A program made the translations under genes and the position numbers. Below, piece after piece: positions 43,450 to 52,092 of a stretch of DNA of 64,000 nucleotides. Numbering within the stretch: position 1 is the stretch's first letter; each line of letters starts with the position of its first letter. This DNA comes from Parasalinivibrio latis (GTDB taxonomy: Bacteria > Pseudomonadota > Gammaproteobacteria > Enterobacterales > Vibrionaceae). A model generated the notes under the pieces. The model was not told where the DNA came from and made no database searches. It saw only the letters and a list, made by a program, of their open reading frames with translations. The DNA lies in contig NZ_CP098813.1 of assembly GCF_036825535.1 (NCBI RefSeq), forward strand, positions 868,001 through 932,000, written 5' to 3'.

Positions 43450-46400
43450 ATGCTTATAACAAGAAATCACTTGTTGCATGTTGTTACCTGTTTCACTTTG
43501 TTCATGCTATCGCACTTTCCGTTTTTGGTGTATGCCACTGAAGTTGCAGTAAAGGCGGTATCCGTCAGTTCTGATGACGGAAACGTAGCAAGCAACATGC
43601 TGGACGACAAACTAAATACTCGTTGGTCAGCATATGGTGTGGGGGAGTGGGCTGAATTTGTTCTTCCTTCTTCTATCCCAGTAAACCGAATCGATATTGC
43701 TTGGTTTCGAGGGGACCTAAGAGTCACAACATTTGATATCGAAGTGTGGACTGGATCGCGCTGGAAAGTTGCTGGTTACCAATATAAAACAAGCGGTAAC
43801 AGTCTTTCTCTGGAGGGCCATACCTTTGATACGGTGACTACCGAAAAAATTCGTATTGTAGGAAAGGGGAACAGTGAGAATGACTATATAAGTATTACAG
43901 AAATAAAATTGTTCAATGATCCTCAGCAGTCTGATAGTGATTCTGTTAGATTGGGCGTGGCAAAGAATATCGCTGATTTAACTAATCAAACCATTGGGCC
44001 TGTTGAGTCCGTTACCCAATATTTGCAACCCACCTCTTCTGGTGGACACTTTGATGTGAATACAGGTAAGTGGACAGACATTGACTACCAATCAATGCCA
44101 AGAGCAACTTTTCCGGGGCTGGAACATATTTCCAGACTGAAAGAAATCTCAGTTTGTTATATGTCTGTATCGTGTTCAGAGTACCAAAGTGAATCATTAT
44201 TGACAGTATTAAGCGCCGGATTGAATCACTTTGCTGAAGCTGGTTATGATCACCCCAATTGGTGGTTTGACTGGATCGGTATACCTCATAATGTTGGAGA
44301 ATTGCTAAATTATATCTATATCAATGAAATTCCGGTAGATATCGCCAGTTATCAAAAGCTTGTCGATGCCAGCTATTTAACTATCAGAAGTCATTGGGCC
44401 TACGGTGCTGGAGCAAACTCCATTGATATTGCCTATTCCAATATTTTAAGTGGAATTGTTAGAAAAACTGATTCATTTAATTACTACGTATTAAAAGCGT
44501 TGGAGGAAATAGGAAAGCCGAATATCGGAATTAATTCAGATCAAAGCTTCTTTGCTCATGGGCCGATGTTGAATACCAATGCCTATGGCACAGTGTTAGT
44601 CAGCCAAACATTGAAAATTGAGGCCTTAACTCGCGGTTATTTTTCTTTTCCTGATTCATCTGCATCGGTATTAACCAAATTCATAGACGAGGGGATATAT
44701 CCAACGTTTCGTGGACGTTACCACGATTACCTAACCGGGGGGCGTGGTGGTGTTTCCCGTCAAGGCAACCTTGGCAGGGGATTTTCCACATCAACTTTAG
44801 CTTCTATTAATCCTGAAAGACGGGATTATTTTGAGCAGATTGATAAAGTGACTTCTGGTGTATATCGTTCTCAAGATATGCCTTTTGAGCACACTAAAGG
44901 ATACTGGCAAGGTGACTATTTACTTCGTAACACACCGGCTTTTCAATATTCATCTTTAACGCACTCTGCTAGGACTCTTTCAATTGAACAGGGTAATGGT
45001 GAAAACCTCCTTGGGGCACTGATGTCTGAAGGTTCCCATTCTGTCCGTGTTCGCGGAGATGAATATTTTGACATATTTCCTTTGTGGGATTGGCTGAAAA
45101 TACCCGGTGTTACAGGGCGTGAAGGTATTGGCTTGTATAGCCGAGCAGAGAGGGGAACACCATTTTCCGGTGTCATGAGTGCTGAAAGCAATGGAATTAT
45201 GGTGCATACCCAAGATCGATATGGTCTGCAGTTGGAAAAAGGCCATTTTGTTTTCTCTGATGCAATTATAGTTTTGGGTTCAACGCTTTCAGCAACTGAA
45301 GACGGAAAAGTCACTACTTCGTTAGAACAAAGCTGGAACCGAGGCGATACAAAAATAAAACAACCAAACAATGGGTTGTTCGCCTTTGGGTCAAATGAAC
45401 AGACTTTTGTTGGGACCGACTTGTCTTTTATTCACCATAACGGCATTGGTTACTATCCACTTGATGACTCCGAATATCATGTGGCGGTAGAGAATCGCAC
45501 CGGAAAATGGACGCGTGTAAACAGTACGCAGAGTGACGCTGACTTGTCAGGAAGCGTGTTCTCTTTATGGATAGATCATGGAACCCGCCCTGACAGTGAG
45601 ATCTTTGCATATGCCATTGTTCCGGGGATTTCTACTGAACAAGCTGAAGCCTTCTCGGTGGTGTCTCGTTTTGTTACGCACAATACAGAGAGTTTGCAAG
45701 GTGCTTACGATCGTCGAGACGATGTTTTGCAAGTGATTTTCCGTGATGGAGGACAACTGGAGGTAGAGAATATATCCATCTCCTCAAATGTTCCGGGAAT
45801 GGCTGTTATTACGGGGGCCTCTTCACCTGAGCCCAAAGTTTATTTTGCTGATCCTGCTAGGAATTTCAGTGAAGCAGTCCTTTCTGTAACGAACCAGTAT
45901 GGTTCAGCGAATACCTCGCTATCTGCTCCGGACTACGGAGTCACGAATGTTGTCTCTCATAATTTGGCGTTGGGTGAAAACACTTATATCCGTGCCACTG
46001 ATGACGCGATGGTTAGATATGGTAATTATGGCAATACCAACTATGGCTTTGATACCAATTTATCGGTGAAAGAAGATAGCTCGGGATATAAGAGACACAT
46101 ACTGTTGAAATTTCCTATCTCTTCCATCAATGACGCGTATATGGAAAGTGCTGAGCTAAAACTGCATGTTTTGGGATTGGGAAATTCGGTCCCATTGTCT
46201 TTGCACGAGGTAGAAGACACACTCTGGAGAGAGGAGACTGTAACGGCAAATAGTATCCCGGATGTAGGAAAATATATTGGATCGACGATTTATGATTCTG
46301 TGCAGCAATCTTATCATTGGGATCTCAGTCAGTTTATCCGAGAAGCAAAGCAAAGCGGAAAGACCTTCATCAATTTATTAGTGAAGGGTGAGGACTACGG

Positions 46401-46980
46401 ACAGCAAAATTGGGTGACTTTCTCCAGTGATGAAGCGTCCTCAAGGCAGCCTCAGATCGTGGTGACAGAGGGTAACTTGTCAGCAGAGGTATGGGCTACT
46501 GAAGATGCGTATGTTCGAGGCGGGAACTTCCGGAATGAATCATTTGGAGAAGAGGGGAGCCTGGTTGTTAAAAATGATCCCAATTCAGAAGCCTACAGCC
46601 GAGAAACCTTTATTAAGTTCCCATTACACCACCTCAACATCACGTCTATTACTCAAGCTAAACTGGTGTTGAATGTTACTTCTGCTGGAAGGAGCAGTAT
46701 CCCATCTGAGGTAAGTATGGTCGGGAGTCATTGGTACGAAGAAAACATTACTTATCTTACCCGGCCGACAGAAGTGTCATGGTCAGTTCCAGAGACTTTG
46801 TATGTTGGTAGGGTGGAGATTGACGTAACTGATGCAGTGAATCAGGCGCTATCAAGTAATGAAGATTTTATTTCGCTACGAATTCAGGGAAATCAACAAA
46901 GTATTGATGCTTGGGCATCCATACTCAGTAAAGAAGCTGAAAGTGATGATTCATCTCCAAAACTGTTGATTGAACATTAA
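43450..46980 (+). CDS. Secreted PL8-family-like polysaccharide lyase with discoidin and two CBM96/DNRLRE modules
   Basis: A 1176-residue exported protein. The signal peptide ends near LVYATE. Domains in order: F5/8 type C-like module (30-155); PL8-like alpha/alpha toroid and beta-sandwich (about 170-810); two DNRLRE/CBM96 modules (about 842-1006 and 1012-1176). PL8 landmarks are NWWFDWIGIPHNVGELLNYI (catalytic Asn region), SFFAHGPMLNTNAYGTVLVS (His and Tyr) and GRYHDYLTGGRGGVSRQGN (Arg). PL8 enzymes cleave hyaluronate, chondroitin or xanthan; which uronate polymer is cut here is unknown. It follows GH105 after 63 bases with a stem-loop between. Its A+T-richer codon use differs from its neighbours, suggesting separate acquisition. 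GAGGAA precedes the ATG. Confidence 0.8.
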   Translation: MLITRNHLLHVVTCFTLFMLSHFPFLVYATEVAVKAVSVSSDDGNVASNMLDDKLNTRWSAYGVGEWAEFVLPSSIPVNRIDIAWFRGDLRVTTFDIEVWTGSRWKVAGYQYKTSGNSLSLEGHTFDTVTTEKIRIVGKGNSENDYISITEIKLFNDPQQSDSDSVRLGVAKNIADLTNQTIGPVESVTQYLQPTSSGGHFDVNTGKWTDIDYQSMPRATFPGLEHISRLKEISVCYMSVSCSEYQSESLLTVLSAGLNHFAEAGYDHPNWWFDWIGIPHNVGELLNYIYINEIPVDIASYQKLVDASYLTIRSHWAYGAGANSIDIAYSNILSGIVRKTDSFNYYVLKALEEIGKPNIGINSDQSFFAHGPMLNTNAYGTVLVSQTLKIEALTRGYFSFPDSSASVLTKFIDEGIYPTFRGRYHDYLTGGRGGVSRQGNLGRGFSTSTLASINPERRDYFEQIDKVTSGVYRSQDMPFEHTKGYWQGDYLLRNTPAFQYSSLTHSARTLSIEQGNGENLLGALMSEGSHSVRVRGDEYFDIFPLWDWLKIPGVTGREGIGLYSRAERGTPFSGVMSAESNGIMVHTQDRYGLQLEKGHFVFSDAIIVLGSTLSATEDGKVTTSLEQSWNRGDTKIKQPNNGLFAFGSNEQTFVGTDLSFIHHNGIGYYPLDDSEYHVAVENRTGKWTRVNSTQSDADLSGSVFSLWIDHGTRPDSEIFAYAIVPGISTEQAEAFSVVSRFVTHNTESLQGAYDRRDDVLQVIFRDGGQLEVENISISSNVPGMAVITGASSPEPKVYFADPARNFSEAVLSVTNQYGSANTSLSAPDYGVTNVVSHNLALGENTYIRATDDAMVRYGNYGNTNYGFDTNLSVKEDSSGYKRHILLKFPISSINDAYMESAELKLHVLGLGNSVPLSLHEVEDTLWREETVTANSIPDVGKYIGSTIYDSVQQSYHWDLSQFIREAKQSGKTFINLLVKGEDYGQQNWVTFSSDEASSRQPQIVVTEGNLSAEVWATEDAYVRGGNFRNESFGEEGSLVVKNDPNSEAYSRETFIKFPLHHLNITSITQAKLVLNVTSAGRSSIPSEVSMVGSHWYEENITYLTRPTEVSWSVPETLYVGRVEIDVTDAVNQALSSNEDFISLRIQGNQQSIDAWASILSKEAESDDSSPKLLIEH

Positions 46981-47006
46981 GGCTTTCAGTACATTGTAAT
47001 ACGTTC

Positions 47007-47038
47007 AAGGTGCCGGTTACCCGGTACCTTTCTTTTCT
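47007..47038 (+). terminator. Terminator after the PL8 gene
   Basis: AAGGTGCCGG and CCGGTACCTT pair with one mismatch, followed by TCTTTTCTT. Confidence 0.8.
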
Positions 47039-47228
47039 TATAGTTATCCCACTTTTTCCAACCTGATTCAGTTCATAAAAAATTGCTGTTAATCCGCTTT
47101 TTTGCAGGATTTTTCGCGATCAAAAGCCTTCCAGTTAACACATAAGAATTTTGCCAATTCGGGCTTTGGGAATGGGGTGATAACGTTGTCAGCAGTTCTC
47201 TATGCAACTGTTTGGTAAGGCGATTTCC

Positions 47229-47978
47229 ATGCTCATCTCAGACCCTTGGTTCTATGTTATGGCTGTGCCCGCGGTGCTGATTTATGGCATTGGAAAAGGC
47301 GGGCTGGGCGGAGCGTTGGGGATTGTTGCCGTTCCTCTTATGGCACTGATTATTTCGCCGACCCAGGCGGCTGCGGTTTTGCTGCCGATTCTGGTTGTGA
47401 TGGATATCTTCGCCGTAAAGCAGCATTACCGGAATGCGGACTACTTTCACGTCAAACGAATGCTGCCCGGCGGTCTGCTGGGGATATTCCTTGCCGGGAT
47501 GTTTTTAAGTGTGACGCCGGAAAGTGGCCTTAAGCTGCTGATAGGCGGTTTGTCCCTGGCATTTTGCCTTCAGTATTTGCTGAATGGCGGACATGCCAAA
47601 GCGCGTCCGGGGTGGTTAAGCGCAGGGTTTTGGAGCACATTGAGCGGTTTTTCCAGCACCGCGATCCATGCAGGTGGTGGGCCCGCGTCTATATACCTTC
47701 TTCCCCTCAAACTGGAAAAAGTCACCCTGATTGCCACCATGGCAGTGCTGTTCGGGATCTACAACCTGGTCAAACTTATCCCTTATGCGATGCTGGGGGA
47801 GTTTGATGCCACCAACCTGATGACGGCACTGGTACTTATACCGCTGGCACCGGTGGGGGTAAAAATGGGGGTTTGGCTCTTACACCGGGTAAGTCAGGAT
47901 CTGGTTTACAAGCTGTGTTACCTGTTCCTGTTTATTTCCGGGGCAAAGCTGCTCTATGACGGGATGACGGTTTTATAG
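47229..47978 (+). CDS. TauE/SafE family sulfite/organosulfonate-type permease
   Basis: A 249-residue inner-membrane protein with seven to eight hydrophobic segments. The N-terminal VPAVLIYGIGKGGLGGALGIVAVPLMAL and the second-half GFSSTAIHAGGGPASIYLLPL are the two signature regions of the TauE/SafE family, exporters or importers of sulfite, sulfonates or related anions. The ATG at 47229 has GTAAGG eight bases before it; an in-frame ATG at 47202 has no site but cannot be excluded. A single-gene unit. Export of sulfite could relate to desulfation of algal sugars, but no sulfatase is nearby. Confidence 0.82.
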   Translation: MLISDPWFYVMAVPAVLIYGIGKGGLGGALGIVAVPLMALIISPTQAAAVLLPILVVMDIFAVKQHYRNADYFHVKRMLPGGLLGIFLAGMFLSVTPESGLKLLIGGLSLAFCLQYLLNGGHAKARPGWLSAGFWSTLSGFSSTAIHAGGGPASIYLLPLKLEKVTLIATMAVLFGIYNLVKLIPYAMLGEFDATNLMTALVLIPLAPVGVKMGVWLLHRVSQDLVYKLCYLFLFISGAKLLYDGMTVL

Positions 47979-48420
47979 CGGGACTCTACGTTTATTAGCT
48001 TGTGGTAACGTTTACAATTTATGAAAGTAATTTTTGGGTATGAGTGATTTTCTGGAAAAAATCGTCATGGTTGTAACGCTGTTTAAAAACCTCTTCCTTA
48101 TGAAATTGACTGTATGGAATATGTTCAGCTCAATAGATATACGGGGCTTAAAAATCCGGCCACTACAGAATATATTCACCTCGTGAATCTGTTTATTCTT
48201 TAAACTGTTTATTGGCTTTTTACTTGTCACAATGATGCAAAAACCACCGAATTGGTGAATTTTGATCCAGTCCATATTTCCTGAAAAATTCAGGAAAACG
48301 TTTACATTTCTCATGTTGCGATCACGTTTTCATTCAACCTGACTCATATACACTCGCCTCAACGGTTAATTGATGACCGCCTCTTACCTCTATAAAAAGC
48401 AATAACAAAGGATGGAATCC
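47979..48420. promoter_or_regulatory. mgl promoter region with candidate GalR-type operator
   Basis: The 442 bases before mglB contain no credible gene. TTTCCTGAA-AAA-TTCAGGAAA (48277-48297) is a perfect inverted repeat. It overlaps AGGAAAACGTTTACAT (48292-48307), which matches much of the enteric GalR/GalS operator (central CG, flanking AA and TT). A TCACG near 48332 resembles half a CRP site. In E. coli mgl is under GalR/GalS and CRP; conservation here is inferred. Confidence 0.45.
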
Positions 48421-49401
48421 ATGAAGAAGAAAACACTGCTTGGTTCACTGATTGCGGGTCTGATGATGTCAGCAGGTGCCGCCCATGCAGACACTACCCT
48501 GGGCTTTACCATCTATAAATATGATGACAACTTCATGTCTGTTGTTCGCCAGGCTATCGAAAAGCAGGCGGATACCAATGAAGACGTGCGCTTGCTGATG
48601 AACGACTCCCAGAACAGCCAGTCTATGCAGAACGACCAGATTGATATCATGCTGGCTCGCGGTGTTGATGCACTGGCAATCAACCTGGTTGACCCTGCTG
48701 CTGCACCAACGGTTATCAGCAAGGCCAAGTATGAAGACATCCCAATTGTGTTCTTCAACAAGGAACCAACCAAAGAAGCACTGGCAAGCTATGACAAGGC
48801 TTACTACGTAGGTACTGATTCCAAGGAATCCGGTGTGATCCAGGGTGAACTGATCGCCAAGCACTGGAAAGTGAACCCACAGTGGGACCTGAACAAAGAC
48901 GGCAAGCTCCAGTATGTGATGCTGAAGGGCGAACCAGGCCACCCAGATGCTGAAGCTCGCACCATGTTCTCTGTAAAAACCCTGAATGAGAAAGGCATCC
49001 CGACTGAAGAACTGCACATGGATACCGGTATGTGGGATACCGCCATGGCGAAAGACAAGGTAGACGCGTGGATCTCTGGCCCTAACGCCACCAAGATCGA
49101 AGTCGTTATTGCCAACAACGATGCAATGGCAATGGGTGCAATTGAAGCGCTGAAAGCGGCCGGCCGTACATCTATCCCTGTTTACGGCGTAGATGCACTG
49201 GCAGAAGCACTGGCACTGGTTAAGGCTGGTGAGCTGCAAGGTACCGTTTTGAACGATGCAGACAACCAGGCAAAAGCGACTTTCGAAATGGCGACCAACC
49301 TGGCTGACGGCAAGGCAGCTGAAGAAGGTACCCAGTGGAAGATGGTTAACAAGATCGTACGTGTTCCTTACGTAGGTATCGACAAGGAAAGCCTTAACTA
49401 A
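48421..49401 (+). CDS. mglB: D-galactose/D-glucose-binding periplasmic protein MglB
   Basis: A 326-residue periplasmic binding protein feeding the MglAC transporter and usually also chemotaxis. The signal peptide ends SAGAAHA-DT. The EF-hand-like calcium loop DLNKDGKLQ (near residue 155), as in E. coli GBP, and the sugar-contact segments GFTIYKYDDNFM, FFNKEP, HPDAEART, ANNDAMAMGA and YGVDALAEAL are all present. The second ATG at 48421 gives a normal signal start; an ATG at 48412 sits on the AAAGG site. mglA follows after 88 bases. Confidence 0.95.
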   Translation: MKKKTLLGSLIAGLMMSAGAAHADTTLGFTIYKYDDNFMSVVRQAIEKQADTNEDVRLLMNDSQNSQSMQNDQIDIMLARGVDALAINLVDPAAAPTVISKAKYEDIPIVFFNKEPTKEALASYDKAYYVGTDSKESGVIQGELIAKHWKVNPQWDLNKDGKLQYVMLKGEPGHPDAEARTMFSVKTLNEKGIPTEELHMDTGMWDTAMAKDKVDAWISGPNATKIEVVIANNDAMAMGAIEALKAAGRTSIPVYGVDALAEALALVKAGELQGTVLNDADNQAKATFEMATNLADGKAAEEGTQWKMVNKIVRVPYVGIDKESLN

Positions 49402-49489
49402 GGCGAACTGACTCTCCGTTGTACCGGAAGGGCCCTGCTGTTTGGCGGGGCTGCTTCCACCCTGCCTGAGATACGTTGGAAACACTGCT

Positions 49490-51001
49490 ATGACTACACA
49501 ACAAAGCCCATCGTATTTGCTCGAAATGCTGGGGATTAGCAAATCCTTCCCCGGTGTTAAGGCACTGGACAAGGTGAACCTGAAAGTCCGACCTCACTCA
49601 GTACATGCACTGATGGGAGAGAACGGCGCAGGTAAGTCCACCTTGCTCAAATGCCTGTTCGGTATTTACGAAAAAGACGAAGGCGACATTCTTTTCCTCG
49701 GCCAGCCGGTGAACTACCAAAGTTCCAAAGAGGCGCTGGAAGCCGGGGTTTCCATGGTTCACCAAGAGCTGAACCAGGTTTTACAAAGCACGGTGATGGA
49801 CAATATCTGGCTGGGCCGTTACCCGCTCAAGCACGGGTTTGTTGACCACCAGAAGATGTACGACGAAACCAAACAGGTTTTCGATGAGCTCGACATCAAT
49901 GTCGACCCGAAAATGAAGATGGCAAACTTGTCTGTCTCCCAGCGGCAGATGGTTGAAATTGCCAAGGCATTCTCCTACGACGCCAAAATCGTCATCATGG
50001 ATGAGCCAACGTCCTCCCTGACCGAAAAAGAGGTCAACCACCTTTTCACCATCATTAAGAAACTCAAGGACAAAGGCTGCGGCATTGTTTACATCTCCCA
50101 CAAAATGGAAGAGATCTTTGCCATCTGTGATGAAATCACCATTCTGCGCGATGGCCAGTGGGTGGATACCCGCCCGCTGGAAGGGCTGGATATGGATGCC
50201 ATTATCGCCATGATGGTAGGCCGTGAACTGACCCAACGTTTCCCGCCAAAAACCAATGAGCCGGGTGAAACCATCCTGGAGGTGAAAAACCTCACCGCCC
50301 TGAACCAGCCTTCTATCCAGGACATCAACTTTGCGCTGCGCAAGGGTGAGATTCTGGGGATTGCCGGTCTGGTAGGGGCCAAGCGTACCGATATCGTTGA
50401 AACCATCTTTGGTATCCGGGCACAGTCTGAAGGTGAAATCCACCTTCACGGCAAGAAGCTGAAAATCGACAACGCCCACGATGCGATTAAACAAGGTTTT
50501 GCACTGGTAACTGAAGAGCGCCGGGCAACCGGTATCTACGCCAACCTGGACATCACCTTTAACTCGCTGGTTGCCAACATTGAATCTTATAAAGAGAAAT
50601 TTGGCCTGCTCAGCAACAACAAGATGAGTGGCGACACCCAGTGGGTAATTGACTCCATGCGGGTAAAAACCCCTTCCCATAAAACCCATATCGGTTCCCT
50701 CTCCGGCGGTAACCAGCAAAAGGTGGTTATTGGCCGCTGGCTGCTGACCGAGCCGGAAATCCTGATGCTTGATGAACCGACCCGCGGTATCGACGTGGGC
50801 GCGAAATTCGAGATCTACCAGTTGATTGTGGAACTGGCGAAAAAGGGCAAGGGCATCATCATCATCTCATCTGAAATGCCGGAACTGCTGGGCATCACAG
50901 ACCGGATCCTGGTGATGAGTAACGGCCGGGTGGCCGGCATTGTTGATACCGCTACGACCAGCCAGACAGAAATCCTCGGCCTGGCCTCCCGCTATCTTTA
51001 A
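49490..51001 (+). CDS. mglA: Galactose/methyl galactoside ABC transporter ATPase MglA
   Basis: A 503-residue cytoplasmic ATPase with two nucleotide-binding domains, as in E. coli MglA (506). The first has Walker A MGENGAGKST, signature LSVSQRQM and Walker B VIMDEPTSSL. The second has a degenerate P-loop (GLVGAKRTD), signature LSGGNQQK and LMLDEPTRGIDVG. It energises import of galactose and glucose bound by MglB. The start is the ATG at 49490, giving the usual N-terminus; upstream codons from 49442 lack a site. Confidence 0.95.
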   Translation: MTTQQSPSYLLEMLGISKSFPGVKALDKVNLKVRPHSVHALMGENGAGKSTLLKCLFGIYEKDEGDILFLGQPVNYQSSKEALEAGVSMVHQELNQVLQSTVMDNIWLGRYPLKHGFVDHQKMYDETKQVFDELDINVDPKMKMANLSVSQRQMVEIAKAFSYDAKIVIMDEPTSSLTEKEVNHLFTIIKKLKDKGCGIVYISHKMEEIFAICDEITILRDGQWVDTRPLEGLDMDAIIAMMVGRELTQRFPPKTNEPGETILEVKNLTALNQPSIQDINFALRKGEILGIAGLVGAKRTDIVETIFGIRAQSEGEIHLHGKKLKIDNAHDAIKQGFALVTEERRATGIYANLDITFNSLVANIESYKEKFGLLSNNKMSGDTQWVIDSMRVKTPSHKTHIGSLSGGNQQKVVIGRWLLTEPEILMLDEPTRGIDVGAKFEIYQLIVELAKKGKGIIIISSEMPELLGITDRILVMSNGRVAGIVDTATTSQTEILGLASRYL

Positions 51002-51012
51002 GGGTTTTTAAG

Positions 51013-52023
51013 ATGGAACTATTAAAAAGAATGAGCATGATCCGCTTCCTCAAAGAGGGCGGTATTTATCTGGTGCTGTTTGTCCTGCTGGCAATCATCA
51101 TCATCCAGGAACCTTCATTCCTGAGCCTTCGTAACCTCAGTAACATCCTGACCCAGTCTTCTGTGCGTGTTATCGTGGCACTGGGTGTGGCGGGGCTTAT
51201 CGTCACACAGGGTACGGACCTTTCGGTAGGCCGCCAGGTCGGTCTTGCCGCAGTACTGTCCGCCACCTTGCTGCAGGCTGCGGATAACGTAAACAAGGTT
51301 TTCCCATCACTGGGTGAGATCCCAATTGTTGGCGTTATCATCGCTGTGTGTGCGGTTGGTGCGCTGATTGGCCTTATCAACGGTATTATCGTGGCATACC
51401 TGCGCGTAACCCCGTTTATCGCTACCCTGGGTACCATGATTATCGTGTACGGTGTGAACTCCCTGTATTACGACTCTGTGGGTGCCTCCCCGGTTGCGGG
51501 CTTTGATGAGCGTTTCACCACGTTTGCACAGGGCTTTATCCGCCTGGGTGACTTCCGTCTTTCTTACATTACTTTCTATGCAATCCTTGCCATCATTTTC
51601 GTCTGGATCCTGTGGAACAAGACGGTATTCGGCAAGAACATCTTTGCTATCGGTGGTAACCCGGAAGCGGCTAAGGTATCGGGCGTAAACGTTCCGCTGA
51701 CCCTGCTGAAAATCTATGCCCTGTCCGGCGTGTTCTATGCCTTCGGCGGTATGCTGGAAGCGGGCCGCATCGGTTCAGCAACCAACAACCTCGGCTTTAT
51801 GTACGAACTTGACGCCATTGCGGCGTGTGTGGTCGGCGGGGTCTCCTTCGCCGGTGGTGTGGGCAGCGTGGCCGGGGTAGTGACCGGTGTGCTTATCTTC
51901 ACCGTTATCAACTACGGTATGACCTACATCGGTGTAAACCCATACTGGCAGTACATTATCAAGGGCAGCATCATCGTCTTCGCGGTGGCGCTGGACTCCA
52001 TGAAATACGCCAACAAAAAATAA
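51013..52023 (+). CDS. mglC: Galactose/methyl galactoside ABC transporter permease MglC
   Basis: A 336-residue inner-membrane permease of the CUT2 family, the same length as E. coli MglC. Family motifs include GVAGLIVTQGTDLSVGRQVG and the cytoplasmic loop AIGGNPEAAKVSGVNV that docks to MglA. It lies 11 bases after mglA and ends the operon, with a terminator 16 bases after the stop. Confidence 0.95.
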   Translation: MELLKRMSMIRFLKEGGIYLVLFVLLAIIIIQEPSFLSLRNLSNILTQSSVRVIVALGVAGLIVTQGTDLSVGRQVGLAAVLSATLLQAADNVNKVFPSLGEIPIVGVIIAVCAVGALIGLINGIIVAYLRVTPFIATLGTMIIVYGVNSLYYDSVGASPVAGFDERFTTFAQGFIRLGDFRLSYITFYAILAIIFVWILWNKTVFGKNIFAIGGNPEAAKVSGVNVPLTLLKIYALSGVFYAFGGMLEAGRIGSATNNLGFMYELDAIAACVVGGVSFAGGVGSVAGVVTGVLIFTVINYGMTYIGVNPYWQYIIKGSIIVFAVALDSMKYANKK

Positions 52024-52038
52024 CAAACCTGCTTTTCC

Positions 52039-52065
52039 AGCCGGGCCTAAGTGCCCGGCTTTTTT
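52039..52065 (+). terminator. Terminator after mglC
   Basis: AGCCGGGC and GCCCGGCT around a six-base loop, followed by TTTTT. Confidence 0.92.
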
Positions 52066-52092
52066 CGCTTCCAGCTGTTTGAGGGTGTGTAT

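Noticed and set aside
49781..50719. 312-residue minus-strand open frame inside mglA
   Set aside because: Antisense shadow of a fully conserved ATPase gene.
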